Origin: Luscinia megarhynchos
Taxonomy: Eukaryota; Chordata; Aves; Passeriformes; Turdidae
Assembly: GCA_034336665.1 (NCBI GenBank)
Contig: CM067566.1
Coordinates: 14,986,330 to 15,050,329 of the forward strand
Length of the DNA: 64,000 nt
Direction: 5' to 3'
Shown here: positions 27,201 through 35,690 of the stretch, piece after piece
Layout: every line of letters starts with the position of its first letter
Position numbering within the stretch: the stretch's first letter is position 1
The notes under the pieces: generated by a model
What the model was told of the DNA's origin: nothing
Database searches by the model: none
The model's input: only the letters and a program-made list of their open reading frames with translations
Made by a program: the position numbers and the translations under genes

Positions 27201-30085
27201 ATACCTTACTTATTAAATCTAAACTTAAAAGTTGTATTTCCACAAACTTGAAGGCATGAACAAATTTAGAAGGGAATAAATAATTACTTATCTAGATGTA
27301 ACTTAAAAGAAAACCATCTCACAAAATGTTTCTTGACTGATTTTTTTTAAGTGATCCCTTTCAACTGTTGAGTCTTAGCAGCATGCAATTAAGAATAACA
27401 TTTCCCAATGATTCTCTTGCACTTCATATCTTGTTTTATCATAGCAGTATAAAGCATAAAGGCATATAATATATGTATAAATATATATATATTATATATA
27501 TATGTATTTTTACATAGTGTAAAGCATAAAAGCATAAAGGCATACTTCAGACTGAAGGAGTATGAATGTTACCCTGTAATATATTCAGCCTCTCTAGAGC
27601 ACTATTAGAAGACTTGCAAAGGCAGGAGTATCTACACGCAATTAGACACTCCTATCACTTCTTTTCCTCCCAGAAAATAATAGATTTCCTAATAGATAGG
27701 AAAACTGAACATTGAGTGCTTCCAAGTATTAGGAAAAAATATGAGACTGCTAGAATCAAAGTTCTAAGTGATTGCTGTCAAGGCTTACACACAAATGATA
27801 CTTCTCTATGTTGTGGTTATAGGCATTGGGACATCAACCTGGAGCTAACTGCTCTGAAGCACCAGTCCCACCAGAATGATGAAGTCTGAAACAGAAACAT
27901 CAAAAGGCTTGATTTCTCTGCCCATTTGTCATCTTGTTTATTTTCATCTCTGAATCAGAATTAACTCTATTTCCAGCCAGAATTTAAAAAACCCAAACAA
28001 AACAAAACAATCATTTAAAATATGTAACTGCACCATTAATACACTTGTGAAAATAGAACAGCATATGGCAAAAGAGATTATGAGGATTAGCCAATTAAAT
28101 GGTATGACTCAAACCGACATGATCCGTCCAATCTGTGTTTTGCAGTGAAGTATGTGGGGCCATGGGAACATGACTTCACTTAATGCAAATAACAAAGGCA
28201 AAGCTCTGAAAATAACTGATTTGGCAAAAAGTATCTTCAAGGAAGTAAGGGGAAGTATGAGATTTTCCAAGCTTACAAGCTAAGAACAAATTCTTTACTT
28301 CTTTAATGCTGGAGTTCACAATACCAACTTGATGCAGAACTTATTATGAGCAGTCCCACTGGACAATAACCTTGACATACTGTCTATACTCACTAAAAGT
28401 CTATACTCACTAATTATTCATATGCTTAGGACACAGGATATTAATTTTGACATACAAGACCACAGACCAAATTCCTGGTAACACAAAAAGACAGTAAACG
28501 TCTCCATGAAATCAAGTTTCCACAATCGTAAGAGAACAAAATATTCAAGCAGGGCTTTAGGCAGAGTGGAGGCCTGTTTCTAGGTGCTGAATGCAGATGG
28601 CACTCCTCACCATCAGGTCTCACACAGACACAAATAGTTCCCCTGCATATTTAACAGAATGAAAGAGGCAGAAGAAGCAGAGGTATCTGCAACCAATGCC
28701 TCCCAAAGGTGAGATTACTATCACCTTCATGCAACAGCCCTCTTTACACTTCGAGTAAGGTCTGCTCAAAAGACACATCTTGAAGGAAAACAGGCCAGGG
28801 TATTATTCTGTTGGTTAACCCCTGGGACTCTGAATACTTGCCTTCATTTAATTTATTCAGTCAAGTTCAGCTGAGCTCACTCTTCTACAGTTATGTCGGA
28901 GATCCATGAAGAAATGTCAAAAATCCAAGCAAAGAGTAGTTCACACATATCATACATGTATGTGACCAATTACACTACAGAATTTATGGCTTTATATTAC
29001 TAAAAGTTTAAATGTATAAATTGGAAGGAATAAGTTACAAACCAATGCCTTAATTAAAGGTTCACCTTGACATAATTTTAAATGCCACTATTATACAAAC
29101 ACATTATCACTTTTAAGAGAGAAATGAAACAAAAAGCGTGTTAAAAAGTTGATAAAACTACCACATCCACAAAAACACAATTTCCAAAAGCACATTTTAA
29201 TCAATGCAACCTCAATAAGGTTGCACACACGTCTCCAACATCTTAAGTTTTCCTTTAGAAGGGACGGCTGGGTAGGAAATGAATGGGAAAAAAAGAGTTT
29301 CATTAAAACAAGTGCAGTTTTAACCTGGCAGCTTTCAAAGGAACAAGAAGCTACAAATGGCTATGTAATGGAACTGCTCTTACATAAAACCTGACCATGG
29401 ATGCACATATATGGAAACAAATAAAATTTATTTCAAATTTCCAGGGCTAAATCTTATATTATAACCACCTAACACATCACATTATGACCATCTATCACAA
29501 CAGGCAAAATTCAGCTCTCTTATGGATTTCATGTTAAATACAAAGCAGCTTATCCTCTACTTCTATCTCATGCTGTTTCAGTTAAAAAACAAGCCTCAAA
29601 TCTATCAGTGACAGCTGTGAGATATGTAAGCAAAGTTCAGTGAAATGTCATCAACATTTCATTTCCATTAATAACCTCCTCCCCATTGTGCTTAGCAGAA
29701 AAATATTCTTTTATACAGAACTTTATAGATTTCCAAACCACAACACATGCTACTTAAAAATCTCCTCATTTATTTTACTTTCTGATTATGGCCCTGGTAT
29801 CTACAATAGGGTGAACACATCGGTAACAAATCTGTACTTTAAACAAAAGTAGTTTATCTGCTTACCTTGAGGGAAAGTATTTGGCTGCACCAAGTACAGG
29901 AATGCATGTACTATTTTAAACAAAATTCCTATTGCCCCAGGTTCATGGTATGCACCTGTATCATACGTCTTGGCTGGTACAAATCCAAAATCCAAAGTTC
30001 CAGGAGGTGGTTTGTATATAGGCTGTACCTCTGAAATAGTACTTCCACAAAACAGCAGCAGCAGCAGACAGAGTTCCACAGCCAT
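202..30085 (-). CDS. PROM1: Prominin-1 (CD133), 5' part of the gene, six coding exons, partial
   Basis: Prominin-1 is a five-transmembrane, cholesterol-binding glycoprotein of microvilli and other plasma-membrane protrusions. In photoreceptors it is needed for outer-segment disc formation. The CDS joins, on the minus strand, 30085-29866, 14017-13959, 11104-11078, 9574-9369, 3014-2894 and 265-202. This gives 232 residues with no stop and intron phases 1, 0, 0, 2, 0, 1. The order is: signal peptide (about 1-20), extracellular segment (to about 107), TM1 (about 108-130), a Cys-rich stretch with cysteines at 130, 132, 134, 136, 137 and 140, the GGEMHQRQK motif shared with human CD133, TM2 (about 158-182), and the beginning of extracellular loop 1 with sequons at N207 and N221. 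Human PROM1 aligns nearly gap-free, with human residue 231 matching residue 232 here. The remaining exons (about 630 residues in human) lie beyond the left edge. The identification is secure; exact exon ends rest on frame and splice consensus. Confidence 0.95.
266..2893 (-). other. PROM1: PROM1 intron 5
   Basis: This intron of about 2.6 kb runs from donor GTAAAG (2893-2888) to acceptor CAG (268-266). It is AT-rich and has no recognisable repeat family or conserved block. Short open frames inside it (for example 582-773, 1924-2133 and 2252-2539) have no protein-like features and look like chance. Confidence 0.75.
2894..3014 (-). CDS. PROM1: PROM1 coding exon 5 (end of TM2, start of extracellular loop 1)
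   Basis: This 121-nt exon enters in phase 2 and leaves in phase 0. Its first base completes an AGT serine codon begun in exon 4, and it then encodes residues 172-211. It contains the end of the second membrane helix and the segment [14 protein letters not shown], which matches human SNFKDLRTLLNETP. N207 lies in an N-D-T sequon, but a proline directly after it may reduce use. The acceptor is TTTTTTGTAG and the donor GCG|GTAAAG. An open frame on the opposite strand (2727-3047) is a shadow of this exon. Confidence 0.94.
3015..9368 (-). other. PROM1: PROM1 intron 4 (GC-AG type)
   Basis: This intron of about 6.4 kb starts with GCAAGT at 9368-9363 rather than GT and ends with TAG at 3017-3015. The interior is AT-rich single-copy-looking sequence. 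It has a poly-A run near 6893-6906, a G-rich run at 7991-8009 and a short perfect palindrome at 8434-8453. I see no repeat family or additional exon that I can support. Confidence 0.8.
8434..8453. repeat. Short perfect inverted repeat
   Basis: Two 9-base arms (TCAAGAATT and its complement AATTCTTGA) are separated by two bases. It is AT-rich and could fold as a small hairpin. In an intron this size it may be chance. Confidence 0.6.
9363..9370 (-). promoter_or_regulatory. PROM1: Non-canonical GC splice donor of PROM1 intron 4
   Basis: The exon-intron junction reads AAG|GCAAGT on the minus strand. That is the consensus of the minor GC-AG intron class: perfect U1 pairing except at +2. The reading frame of exons 4 and 5 independently fixes this boundary. 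Confidence 0.88.
9369..9574 (-). CDS. PROM1: PROM1 coding exon 4 (TM1, Cys-rich loop, most of TM2)
   Basis: This 206-nt exon encodes residues 103-170 plus two bases of codon 171. It holds the first transmembrane helix, the strongly conserved cysteine cluster [20 protein letters not shown] (human has [18 protein letters not shown]), and the first part of TM2. The acceptor is a pyrimidine-rich tract ending ATTACAG before 9574. The exon must end at 9369 with AAG|GCAAGT: only this phase-2 ending joins exon 5 in frame and recreates the serine found at the same place in human (IIIS|IG). The nearest GT, four bases downstream, leaves in phase 0 and soon reaches a stop in exon 5. Confidence 0.95.
9575..11077 (-). 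other. PROM1: PROM1 intron 3
   Basis: This intron of about 1.5 kb runs from donor GTAACG (11077-11072) to acceptor TACAG (9579-9575). A GC-richer patch at about 10200-10480 gives overlapping open frames on both strands (such as 10108-10548), but no recognisable protein. I treat it as noncoding. Confidence 0.75.
11078..11104 (-). CDS. PROM1: PROM1 coding exon 3, 27-nt microexon
   Basis: This nine-codon exon encodes PENVVLTLQ and lies exactly where human PROM1 has PETVILGLK (residues 93-101). That human segment is the one skipped to give the shorter AC133-2-type isoform. The acceptor is a pyrimidine tract ending TTCCACAG and the donor is CAG|GTAACG. Both flanking introns are phase 0, so inclusion or skipping keeps the frame. 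It is too short for an ORF scan and was found by aligning the gap between exons 2 and 4. The exact length, splice signals and residue match make it firm; alternative use in this species is inferred from human and mouse. Confidence 0.9.
11105..13958 (-). other. PROM1: PROM1 intron 2
   Basis: This intron of about 2.9 kb runs from donor GTAAAT (13958-13953) to acceptor CACAG. It contains an old LINE fragment (12575-12800). An open frame at 13595-13945 on the minus strand, just downstream of exon 2, is AT-rich intron sequence and not an exon extension. Confidence 0.75.
12575..12800 (-). mobile_element. Ancient CR1/L3-like LINE fragment, antisense to the + strand
   Basis: The order of motifs resembles the reverse complement of the CR1/L3 3' region: a TTTTCCTAAGCTAAGCAAAC block, then TGAACTCATCCTAGTCTG, then CTCCTTGAATTTGAGTGATC. 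It is strongly diverged and may extend to about 12900. The family is judged from remembered consensus, so the boundaries are approximate. Confidence 0.45.
13959..14017 (-). CDS. PROM1: PROM1 coding exon 2
   Basis: This 59-nt exon enters in phase 1 and leaves in phase 0. Its first two bases complete a GAT codon (Asp74), followed by residues 75-93. The conserved D-x-x-RK core corresponds to human DTLRKF. The rest is divergent but equal in length to the human segment before the microexon. The acceptor is CTTATTTTCAG and the donor AAAAG|GTAAAT. It lies in the N-terminal extracellular region. Confidence 0.9.
14278..14310. repeat. Direct duplication, period 19
   Basis: Two identical copies of CCCTCTGTACCATA lie at 14278-14291 and 14297-14310. 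This looks like a recent small slippage duplication. Confidence 0.8.
16459..16505 (+). mobile_element. CR1 3'-end fragment
   Basis: CTGGACTTGATGGTGTCTGA, followed by an AGGCCCCTTCCAA block, resembles the CR1 3'UTR string ending in the well-known CCCTTCCAAC motif. The copy is short and diverged, and its 5' limit is unclear. Confidence 0.45.
16745..16772. repeat. A-rich simple repeat, (AAAAC)n-like
   Basis: A poly-A run is followed by AAAACAAAACAAAACAAACCC. It is low-complexity and may be a LINE-associated tail or slippage product. Confidence 0.7.
16893..17028 (-). mobile_element. CR1 LINE fragment, reverse orientation
   Basis: The + strand reads as the reverse complement of a CR1 3' region. 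An AATAGCTGAGATCAGAAGGG block is followed by CTCTCAAGATCACCCACTCC and by GGTTTTGAGTATCTCCAG. Order and spacing match avian CR1 copies I remember. It ends in an A-rich stretch near 17036. Confidence 0.75.
27449..27545. repeat. AT-rich repeat cluster flanked by AAAGCATAAAGGCATA copies
   Basis: A run of TA dinucleotides with palindromic character (about 27464-27510) sits between copies of AAAGCATAAAGGCATA (27451-27466 and again up to 27544). The right side also carries an extra AAAGCATAA unit. The arrangement suggests local duplication around an unstable AT tract. Confidence 0.75.
28382..28413. repeat. Direct duplication, period 17
   Basis: Two identical copies of GTCTATACTCACTAA are separated by two A bases. 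Confidence 0.8.
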
Positions 30086-30105
30086 AGCGAGCAGTATTCA
30101 TAAAA
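29866..30105 (-). CDS. PROM1: PROM1 coding exon 1 (signal peptide and N-terminal extracellular segment)
   Basis: This exon holds the start codon at 30085-30083 in a good context (G at -3, G at +4). It encodes residues 1-73 plus the first base of Asp74, ending CAAG|GTAAGC. The first 20 residues are a clear signal peptide (MAVELC, then a leucine-rich core). Conserved blocks GPIGILF-like (here GAIGILF) and FLYLVQP match human GPIGILF and FLYVVQP. The 5' boundary at 30105 is my choice: the minus strand reads a pyrimidine tract ending CTCTACCTCCAG there, leaving 20 nt of 5'UTR. Other acceptors further upstream are possible. Only 30085-29866 is coding. Confidence 0.93.
29961..30101 (-). other. Upstream ORF overlapping the PROM1 start codon
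   Basis: If the exon begins at 30105, its first ATG is at 30101-30099, 16 nt before the PROM1 ATG and in another frame. It opens a 46-codon frame that ends at 29961 inside the coding region. The context is weak (T at -3, A at +4), so most ribosomes would be expected to scan past. Translation and any effect are inferred, and depend on the exon boundary. Confidence 0.5.
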
Positions 30106-33100
30106 CTGGAGGTAGAGATATTTGTCCGACCAAGTCTAGAAATCTTCAATACATTCACTTGAGGGGTGGCTTTCTAGCCAGGACAATGCTGGTGCCCCCT
30201 CACACCTTCAATTCTTTAATGTATTTTTACTTCAGAGTCGTACAGCTGCCTCTCTTGAAAATGACTCAGCGCACCATCTCTGTCAAAAAGAAGAAACAGC
30301 TCATTAAGGTGTGTGCAAGCAAATAGGAAAGTGCAAGACAATCTGCAATCTTCTGTGGAAATTGAACATATCATAACAGTTGCAAAAGTGAGCCTGACAG
30401 GACACCAAAGAAAAAAATATTGAGTTTGTGAATAATAAGTTATACTCCATACACTGTACTCGGAAGAGGTGGAAAAAGCATTATGCACAGTTCCAGGTCA
30501 GTGAGTTTTCAAAAACAAAGCAGAACATTGGTAACGTTCCAGGGAAACAAAACTAAAGGAGCACTGTATGAATTGTGCTTCTAAGTACAATATGTCATAT
30601 CACAACAATTACATAATGTAGTTAATTACCACCTGATGGTTCTGTAGTTGACGACACTTATTACAAGTCATACCCAGTATTTCTTTAATTCATGCATTTT
30701 CACAAAACCTTCAATCCTAGATGCTCTTAACTATCTTCCAAGATTGAGGAAAAATATTACATATTACCAAAACAAAACAAAAACCCAACAAAATATCACC
30801 CTCTTGACAGATGACAGTGGGTGTCAGCAATTACTTTCTATTAATTCAAGCTGTCTTAAGGCTCTCCTTAGGAATTGGAGAAGTCAACAATTTTTATTTA
30901 CAGCTTGCTAAAGCTGATGGTCATTAAGACGACTTTGGATGGTTTTACATGTTTAAGAACATTCTGCATCTACAAAATCACAGCAGTCTAATCTCCTACT
31001 ACTTAAAGAAATGTAAGCAGAAACACTCCTGGGTTTCCAACAAAGCAAGTGACCATGTCTTGACCTGCAAGAAGCCAGGTAAGACTCCTTCACTTCAGCG
31101 TGCAGCAGTCTCTGAGGAAACAGACCAAAACCAACCAAATAAAAGACAAGAGAGAAGCTGCTGCCCTTCTCTGATTCTGGAAGCTGCACATACTTGGTGA
31201 GTAATTTTCCCACCCATCAGGCTGGCTTCTCTTTGGGACGCCTTTGTTGATCCCCCAGAGCGCCGCTGGCAGGGCCGTGTGGGAGCACACTGCTCATGAC
31301 AGGACATCACTTCCAACTGGAGAGCACCAGCACCAACTGCCTTCCCCAAGCACAGCTGGGCCTCTGCTGCCCCTTTCAGCAGCACATCCCAGGAGAAATG
31401 CTTCAGTCTCCACCTTGGGATTCAGGCCATTCACCGGCAGAATCGACAGCAAAATAACACAAACACCTGGCAGCTTCAGTCAGCCCAATGCTGCACCAAC
31501 ACCTTGATTTCCAAGGTACTTCCAGGTCATAGATGATGACAGAAGACAGAAGACTTAAAACCTGCAGTAAGGTGAGACTTAAATCTCTCCCAAGCTTTAC
31601 AGTCTCTGGTAAAGCACCAGCTACATTTCTGGAAGCAAATACTTTGGAAGAAGTCAAAAATATATTGCAAGCTTGTTTAGTAGTCTGTGCTGCACCCAAA
31701 GTATAGATCAAGAAAAACATGGAACAAAGGCATACAAGATCAGATCAAAGACCAAGAGACAGTTTTGTTTCTCCACTGTTCAAATGAGTTAAGAGGGAAC
31801 ACTCAAACCTATCTTTCCTTCTCATGGCTTACGAAAACCAAGAAGAATGAGCAGTAATGATGCTACGATTAGCACAATTATCCAACCCTTATTCAAAAAG
31901 ACGATGTTAGCAACCACCCTGAAACATGCTCAACACAAGCACACAGTAATTTAGAACACATAATATCATGAGGATTTTCCTACCTGGAAAAGAATGGTCT
32001 GTTAAAGATTAATGAAAGAAAAAAAAAGTAAAAATCCAAAAGTTCATTTTCCTCCTTTAATTTTTTATGCTCCCTGTACCGTGAAAACTAGCAATATTTT
32101 GCTAAATAGAAAAAATGTAAGTCTCCAATTCTATACAGTTTCAAACAAGCTTTTATAAAATTTGGGTGAGTTTCCTGCAAATCAACAAATCTGCAGAATT
32201 ATGACCACACTCTTTTCCTCTTCCTTTGCTGGCAAATATATTACAGTAAACATGGTATGTACAATATATACTGGGCAATTCTTCCAGACTGACACCAGTT
32301 CCTCTCTATACTACATAAAACACTAATATTTTCAAGGTTACATTAATAATAATAATCAGGAACTTGCAGAAACACTATTAAGCCTGTAACTTGAGATGCC
32401 TCTGAGCATCTAATATGTATTCAACCTACCTAAAAATAACTTGGATGTAAAAAGCTCCCAGAAGTTCTCCCTTTCTTGATATCTAAAAGAAACTTAGCTA
32501 GGAGCTTATTAGTGATTAAATACGCTAGACAAATAGCATTAAAGAGGAAAAATCTATCCCTGAAATCTGTAATTCTGAGAACTTCAAAAATGACAGATAC
32601 AGGAGTGACACAATTAAAGAGAACTGAATAGCAGTTTATGCTAATCTTCACTGCAGCATGTGGGCATCTCATTTCCTCACACACAGTGTGGCATCACTGC
32701 AGTCAATGAGTTACAGGAACTGCCAGTACAACTCTCTCCAAGTTTAAGTAAACAGTGAATGAAAAGAAGCTGTGTGAAACACTGACATGCTTACAGTAAT
32801 TATCAAATAAGCTACCCATTTCATTACTATACACCCTATGACGTGCTTAACAGTTAAAATAAATTAAAGATTTTCATTATTATGTATGGTTTGCAAATGT
32901 CCATTTGGAAAAGACTCAAGCTTCTGCATTTTATTCTGTGGTTGAAACTAATATTCTGTATGCACAAGTCACTAAGTCACAAGTCACTCCTGGGGTTTTA
33001 AACACTACATGTGGAGAACAGCATCACTCAAATATGCAGCAGCATTATAATCTCAGATATATCTTATCCTATCTGTTATTAAAAATATTTTCCAAAACCA

Positions 33101-35590
33101 ACCTCTGCAGTAAGTTTAACAAGGGAAGATGAGACAGAGCTAGATGCTTTAGTTCAGCAACTTCCATGATACATCAACTCTGAATAACAGAGCTCAGAGG
33201 CAGCATGCTGTCCAGCTCTTTGTTCCAATGGGTCTGGCCTCCTGTTTAACACTGCAATCCATGCAAATACAACACTGCAGTGCAGTGATGCAACCACGAT
33301 TAACCTCGTGAACTGAAATTCAATCAACTAGGGGCTAGACTGCTGAAGCTCAATGGGGGTGCTGCCTGCTGGCAGTGAACCAGCATGGGATGGGATGGTG
33401 GTAGATGTGGTTCTCCACAGAAAGCCCACACAAAAGTTCTGAGTACATTTGTTACATTTTTTCAATTGCACATTTGAAAATCCAAGGCCAAAACCTCGGT
33501 GCCAAAATCCACACCAGCAGCCACCAGAAGTGAAATTAAAACAGCCACAAAACACGGTAACATAGGCAGACTGAAACTCCTAAACATGCATAAGAAAAAA
33601 ACAACAAACCAAAACCACCACCTTCCCATTCAGGAGACCAATACAGCAAGCCAAGTTAGATTCTGGCAGGCTAAAATGGTATATTTTTCTGTTACAAAAT
33701 CTGCCTAGGCTTACCAACAATTACAACCTGTTGCCATAGGAGGATTAAGAAGCAGATAAACCTAATAAATACTAGGGACTGTAGAAGAGAACTTGGCAGC
33801 ACTGAGAAAAACTAAACAAATAGCATCTTCCACACAAGGCAGCTTTGGTACCCATCTAACTTATCTGCTGTATGTTCAAATTGAGTAAGTGCTCAGGTCA
33901 GGAAAAACTGAATATTTGGAATCCATTTTGCTTTGAGCAGCTTCTTATTAATTTCAAAATTAATTAACTAAAAAAAAGCAACATTAAAAAATTCTTCTGT
34001 TTTAGAAGTCACAGCCATTTGCAAGCAGAAGCACACCTGTAAAAATTCCAGGTGAGATACCTTCCCCCAAGTATAAGCAGGTCTGATTTTCAGCTGATTG
34101 CCTAAATACTTAAAGTACATTTTTACTAACCAAACAAAATAATTTACTTAACTTGATTCTAAGTAGTGCATTTACCCCAGTATTCATAGAGCATTCTCTG
34201 TTAAATTACTTTTCAGCATCATATAGAACACTGTAAAACACAGTAAGTCCAGCCCATAAACAGGCAGTTTTTGGCAAATCTGAACTGATAAGCGCTGTGT
34301 ACATGTCCCAACACCAAGGTACCGCAACATGTTTTTGCACATGTTTTCCACTAGCAGCTGAGACCGAGCCTTTCCTTCACCTTCTTCGCAATTACTGAAT
34401 TGTAGAGACCTCTTCCTCTAACAGGCTGCCTAGTCCTTATCCGCAAACTGCAGAGGAGCGCGGGTACCGCAGCTCTGCCTCTGCTGCAATACCGACCGAC
34501 GTGGTAGTTCCTTCAGCGGCTCCTCCGCATCTGTGTGCAGAAGACACAGCCCACGTTTACTACACAACTGCCCCTTCTCCGCAGCTCTCGGATGATGTCC
34601 CCGGCTCGCAGAAGCTCACCTCTGCTGAGGAAAGCGTCTGGCCAGCCGGGGCGCGCTCTGCCCAGGTGCGCAGCGAGCAGCCGGCGCAGGCAGCACCGCC
34701 TCGGAACTCCTGCGGGGCGGGCGGCATCCGCCGCAGCGCTGCCGTGCAGCCGGACCCGCTCACACCCACCGCACAGCCCAGCCCAGCCCGCCGCCCTGCC
34801 TCCCCCTCCCCGCCCCTGACGAGCCGATTTCGAGGACAGCACAGCCCCGTCCCCGTCCGGCTCCCCGAGACGGCTCAGAGGAGCCCCACCGCCCGCCTCC
34901 CCCCTCCCCGCCCCGGGCAGGTGCCCTCCGCGGCCGCCCTCTTCCTCCTCCTCCTCCCCGTGGAGCGCCTTCCCCTCTCTCTACCCGGAGGTCTCCGGGG
35001 CTCTGCCCGCCCTGCTCCCGCCGCTCCTCTCTGTTCATCTGCCCACAGCTGTCCCCGATCCCTCCGCAGCCGCCGCCGCCGCACACGAACCCCGGAGAGG
35101 GAACGCGCACCCCGCGCCCGCCGCCCCGCTCTGCTCGGCGGCGGACCCGCCCTGGCTCCCCGCGGACCGGCCGCATCCCGCCGCCGTGCCGCAGCCCGCC
35201 TCTCCCGCCATCCGCTCCCCTGCCCCCGCAGCACCGACCTGCCCGCCGGCCGCCCCCTGCCCCGCCTCACCCCGCGCTCGCCTCTCAGGGCGCCTCCATC
35301 CCGCCGCTCCCACAGGTCGCTGTCCCAGCCGAGCCCCCAGGGATCCCATTCCCGCGGGCAGCCGCCTCCCTCGACGGCCATCCCTCCGCCCGCTCTCACT
35401 CGGCTTCCCGCGGAGCTCCCCCGCCCGCCGACGCTCTCCTCCCGCCAGTGAAGGGGCCGCGCTCTCCCGGCCAGCACCTCCCGCCCGCAGCGGGAGAAAG
35501 CGGCGGAGCCTCATCCCCGCCTGCTGCCCCCACGGCCCCGCCGGGGCTGCCCGGGACCCCTCCTCACGCACCCCCGGCCGCAGCACTCAC
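30106..35590 (-). other. PROM1: PROM1 5'UTR intron
   Basis: This segment of about 5.5 kb lies between the noncoding first exon in the CpG island (donor GTGAGT at 35590-35585) and coding exon 1. The left part is AT-rich. A mildly GC-richer patch at 31060-31510 gives overlapping open frames on both strands without recognisable protein. The right end overlaps the CpG island. Additional alternative noncoding exons may lie here, as in mammals, but I cannot place them. Confidence 0.6.
34610..34625 (-). promoter_or_regulatory. PROM1: Candidate alternative first-exon splice donor
   Basis: The minus strand reads CAGCAGAG|GTGAGC with the last exon base at 34620. It is as good a donor match as the one at 35591 and lies nearer the downstream edge of the island. 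It is consistent with a second PROM1 first exon, but an exon using it would contain an ATG near 34728. Confidence 0.35.
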
Positions 35591-35690
35591 CGGTCGAGCG
35601 GGGGCAGCGAGCCGGAGGCGGCGGGGCACGGCCAGCACAGCCCGCTCCGCTCCGCCTCAGAGCGCCGCAGCAGCCGTGGCGGCGGTGCCG
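35591..35690 (-). other. PROM1: Candidate PROM1 noncoding exon 1
   Basis: On the minus strand the island contains CTCGACCG|GTGAGTGCTG, a strong donor whose last exon base is 35591. The 100 bases before it have no ATG, as suits a 5'UTR. A GC box at 35708-35719 lies just upstream. The start of transcription (about 35675-35695) is a guess from this spacing. Other donors in the island may mark alternative first exons. Confidence 0.5.

Larger units (their letters stand above)
14018..29865 (-). other. PROM1: PROM1 intron 1 (between coding exons 1 and 2)
   Basis: This 15.8 kb intron runs from donor GTAAGC (29865-29860) to acceptor TTCAG (14022-14018). It is mostly AT-rich sequence with no recognisable genes. 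It contains two CR1 fragments (about 16459-16505 and 16893-17028), short direct duplications at 14278-14310 and 28382-28413, an AT-rich repeat cluster at 27449-27545, and one unusually long open frame (23702-24253) reported as a finding. Large 5' introns are typical of this gene and often hold regulatory DNA, but I cannot identify any enhancer by eye. Confidence 0.75.

Noticed and set aside
34501..35451. 316-codon open frame on the + strand, the longest of the window
   Set aside because: It lies inside the CpG island, where stop codons are rare. Its Pro/Arg/Ser/Ala-rich translation has no domain, and equally long frames run on the opposite strand (34875-35477). It is a compositional artefact over the PROM1 promoter.
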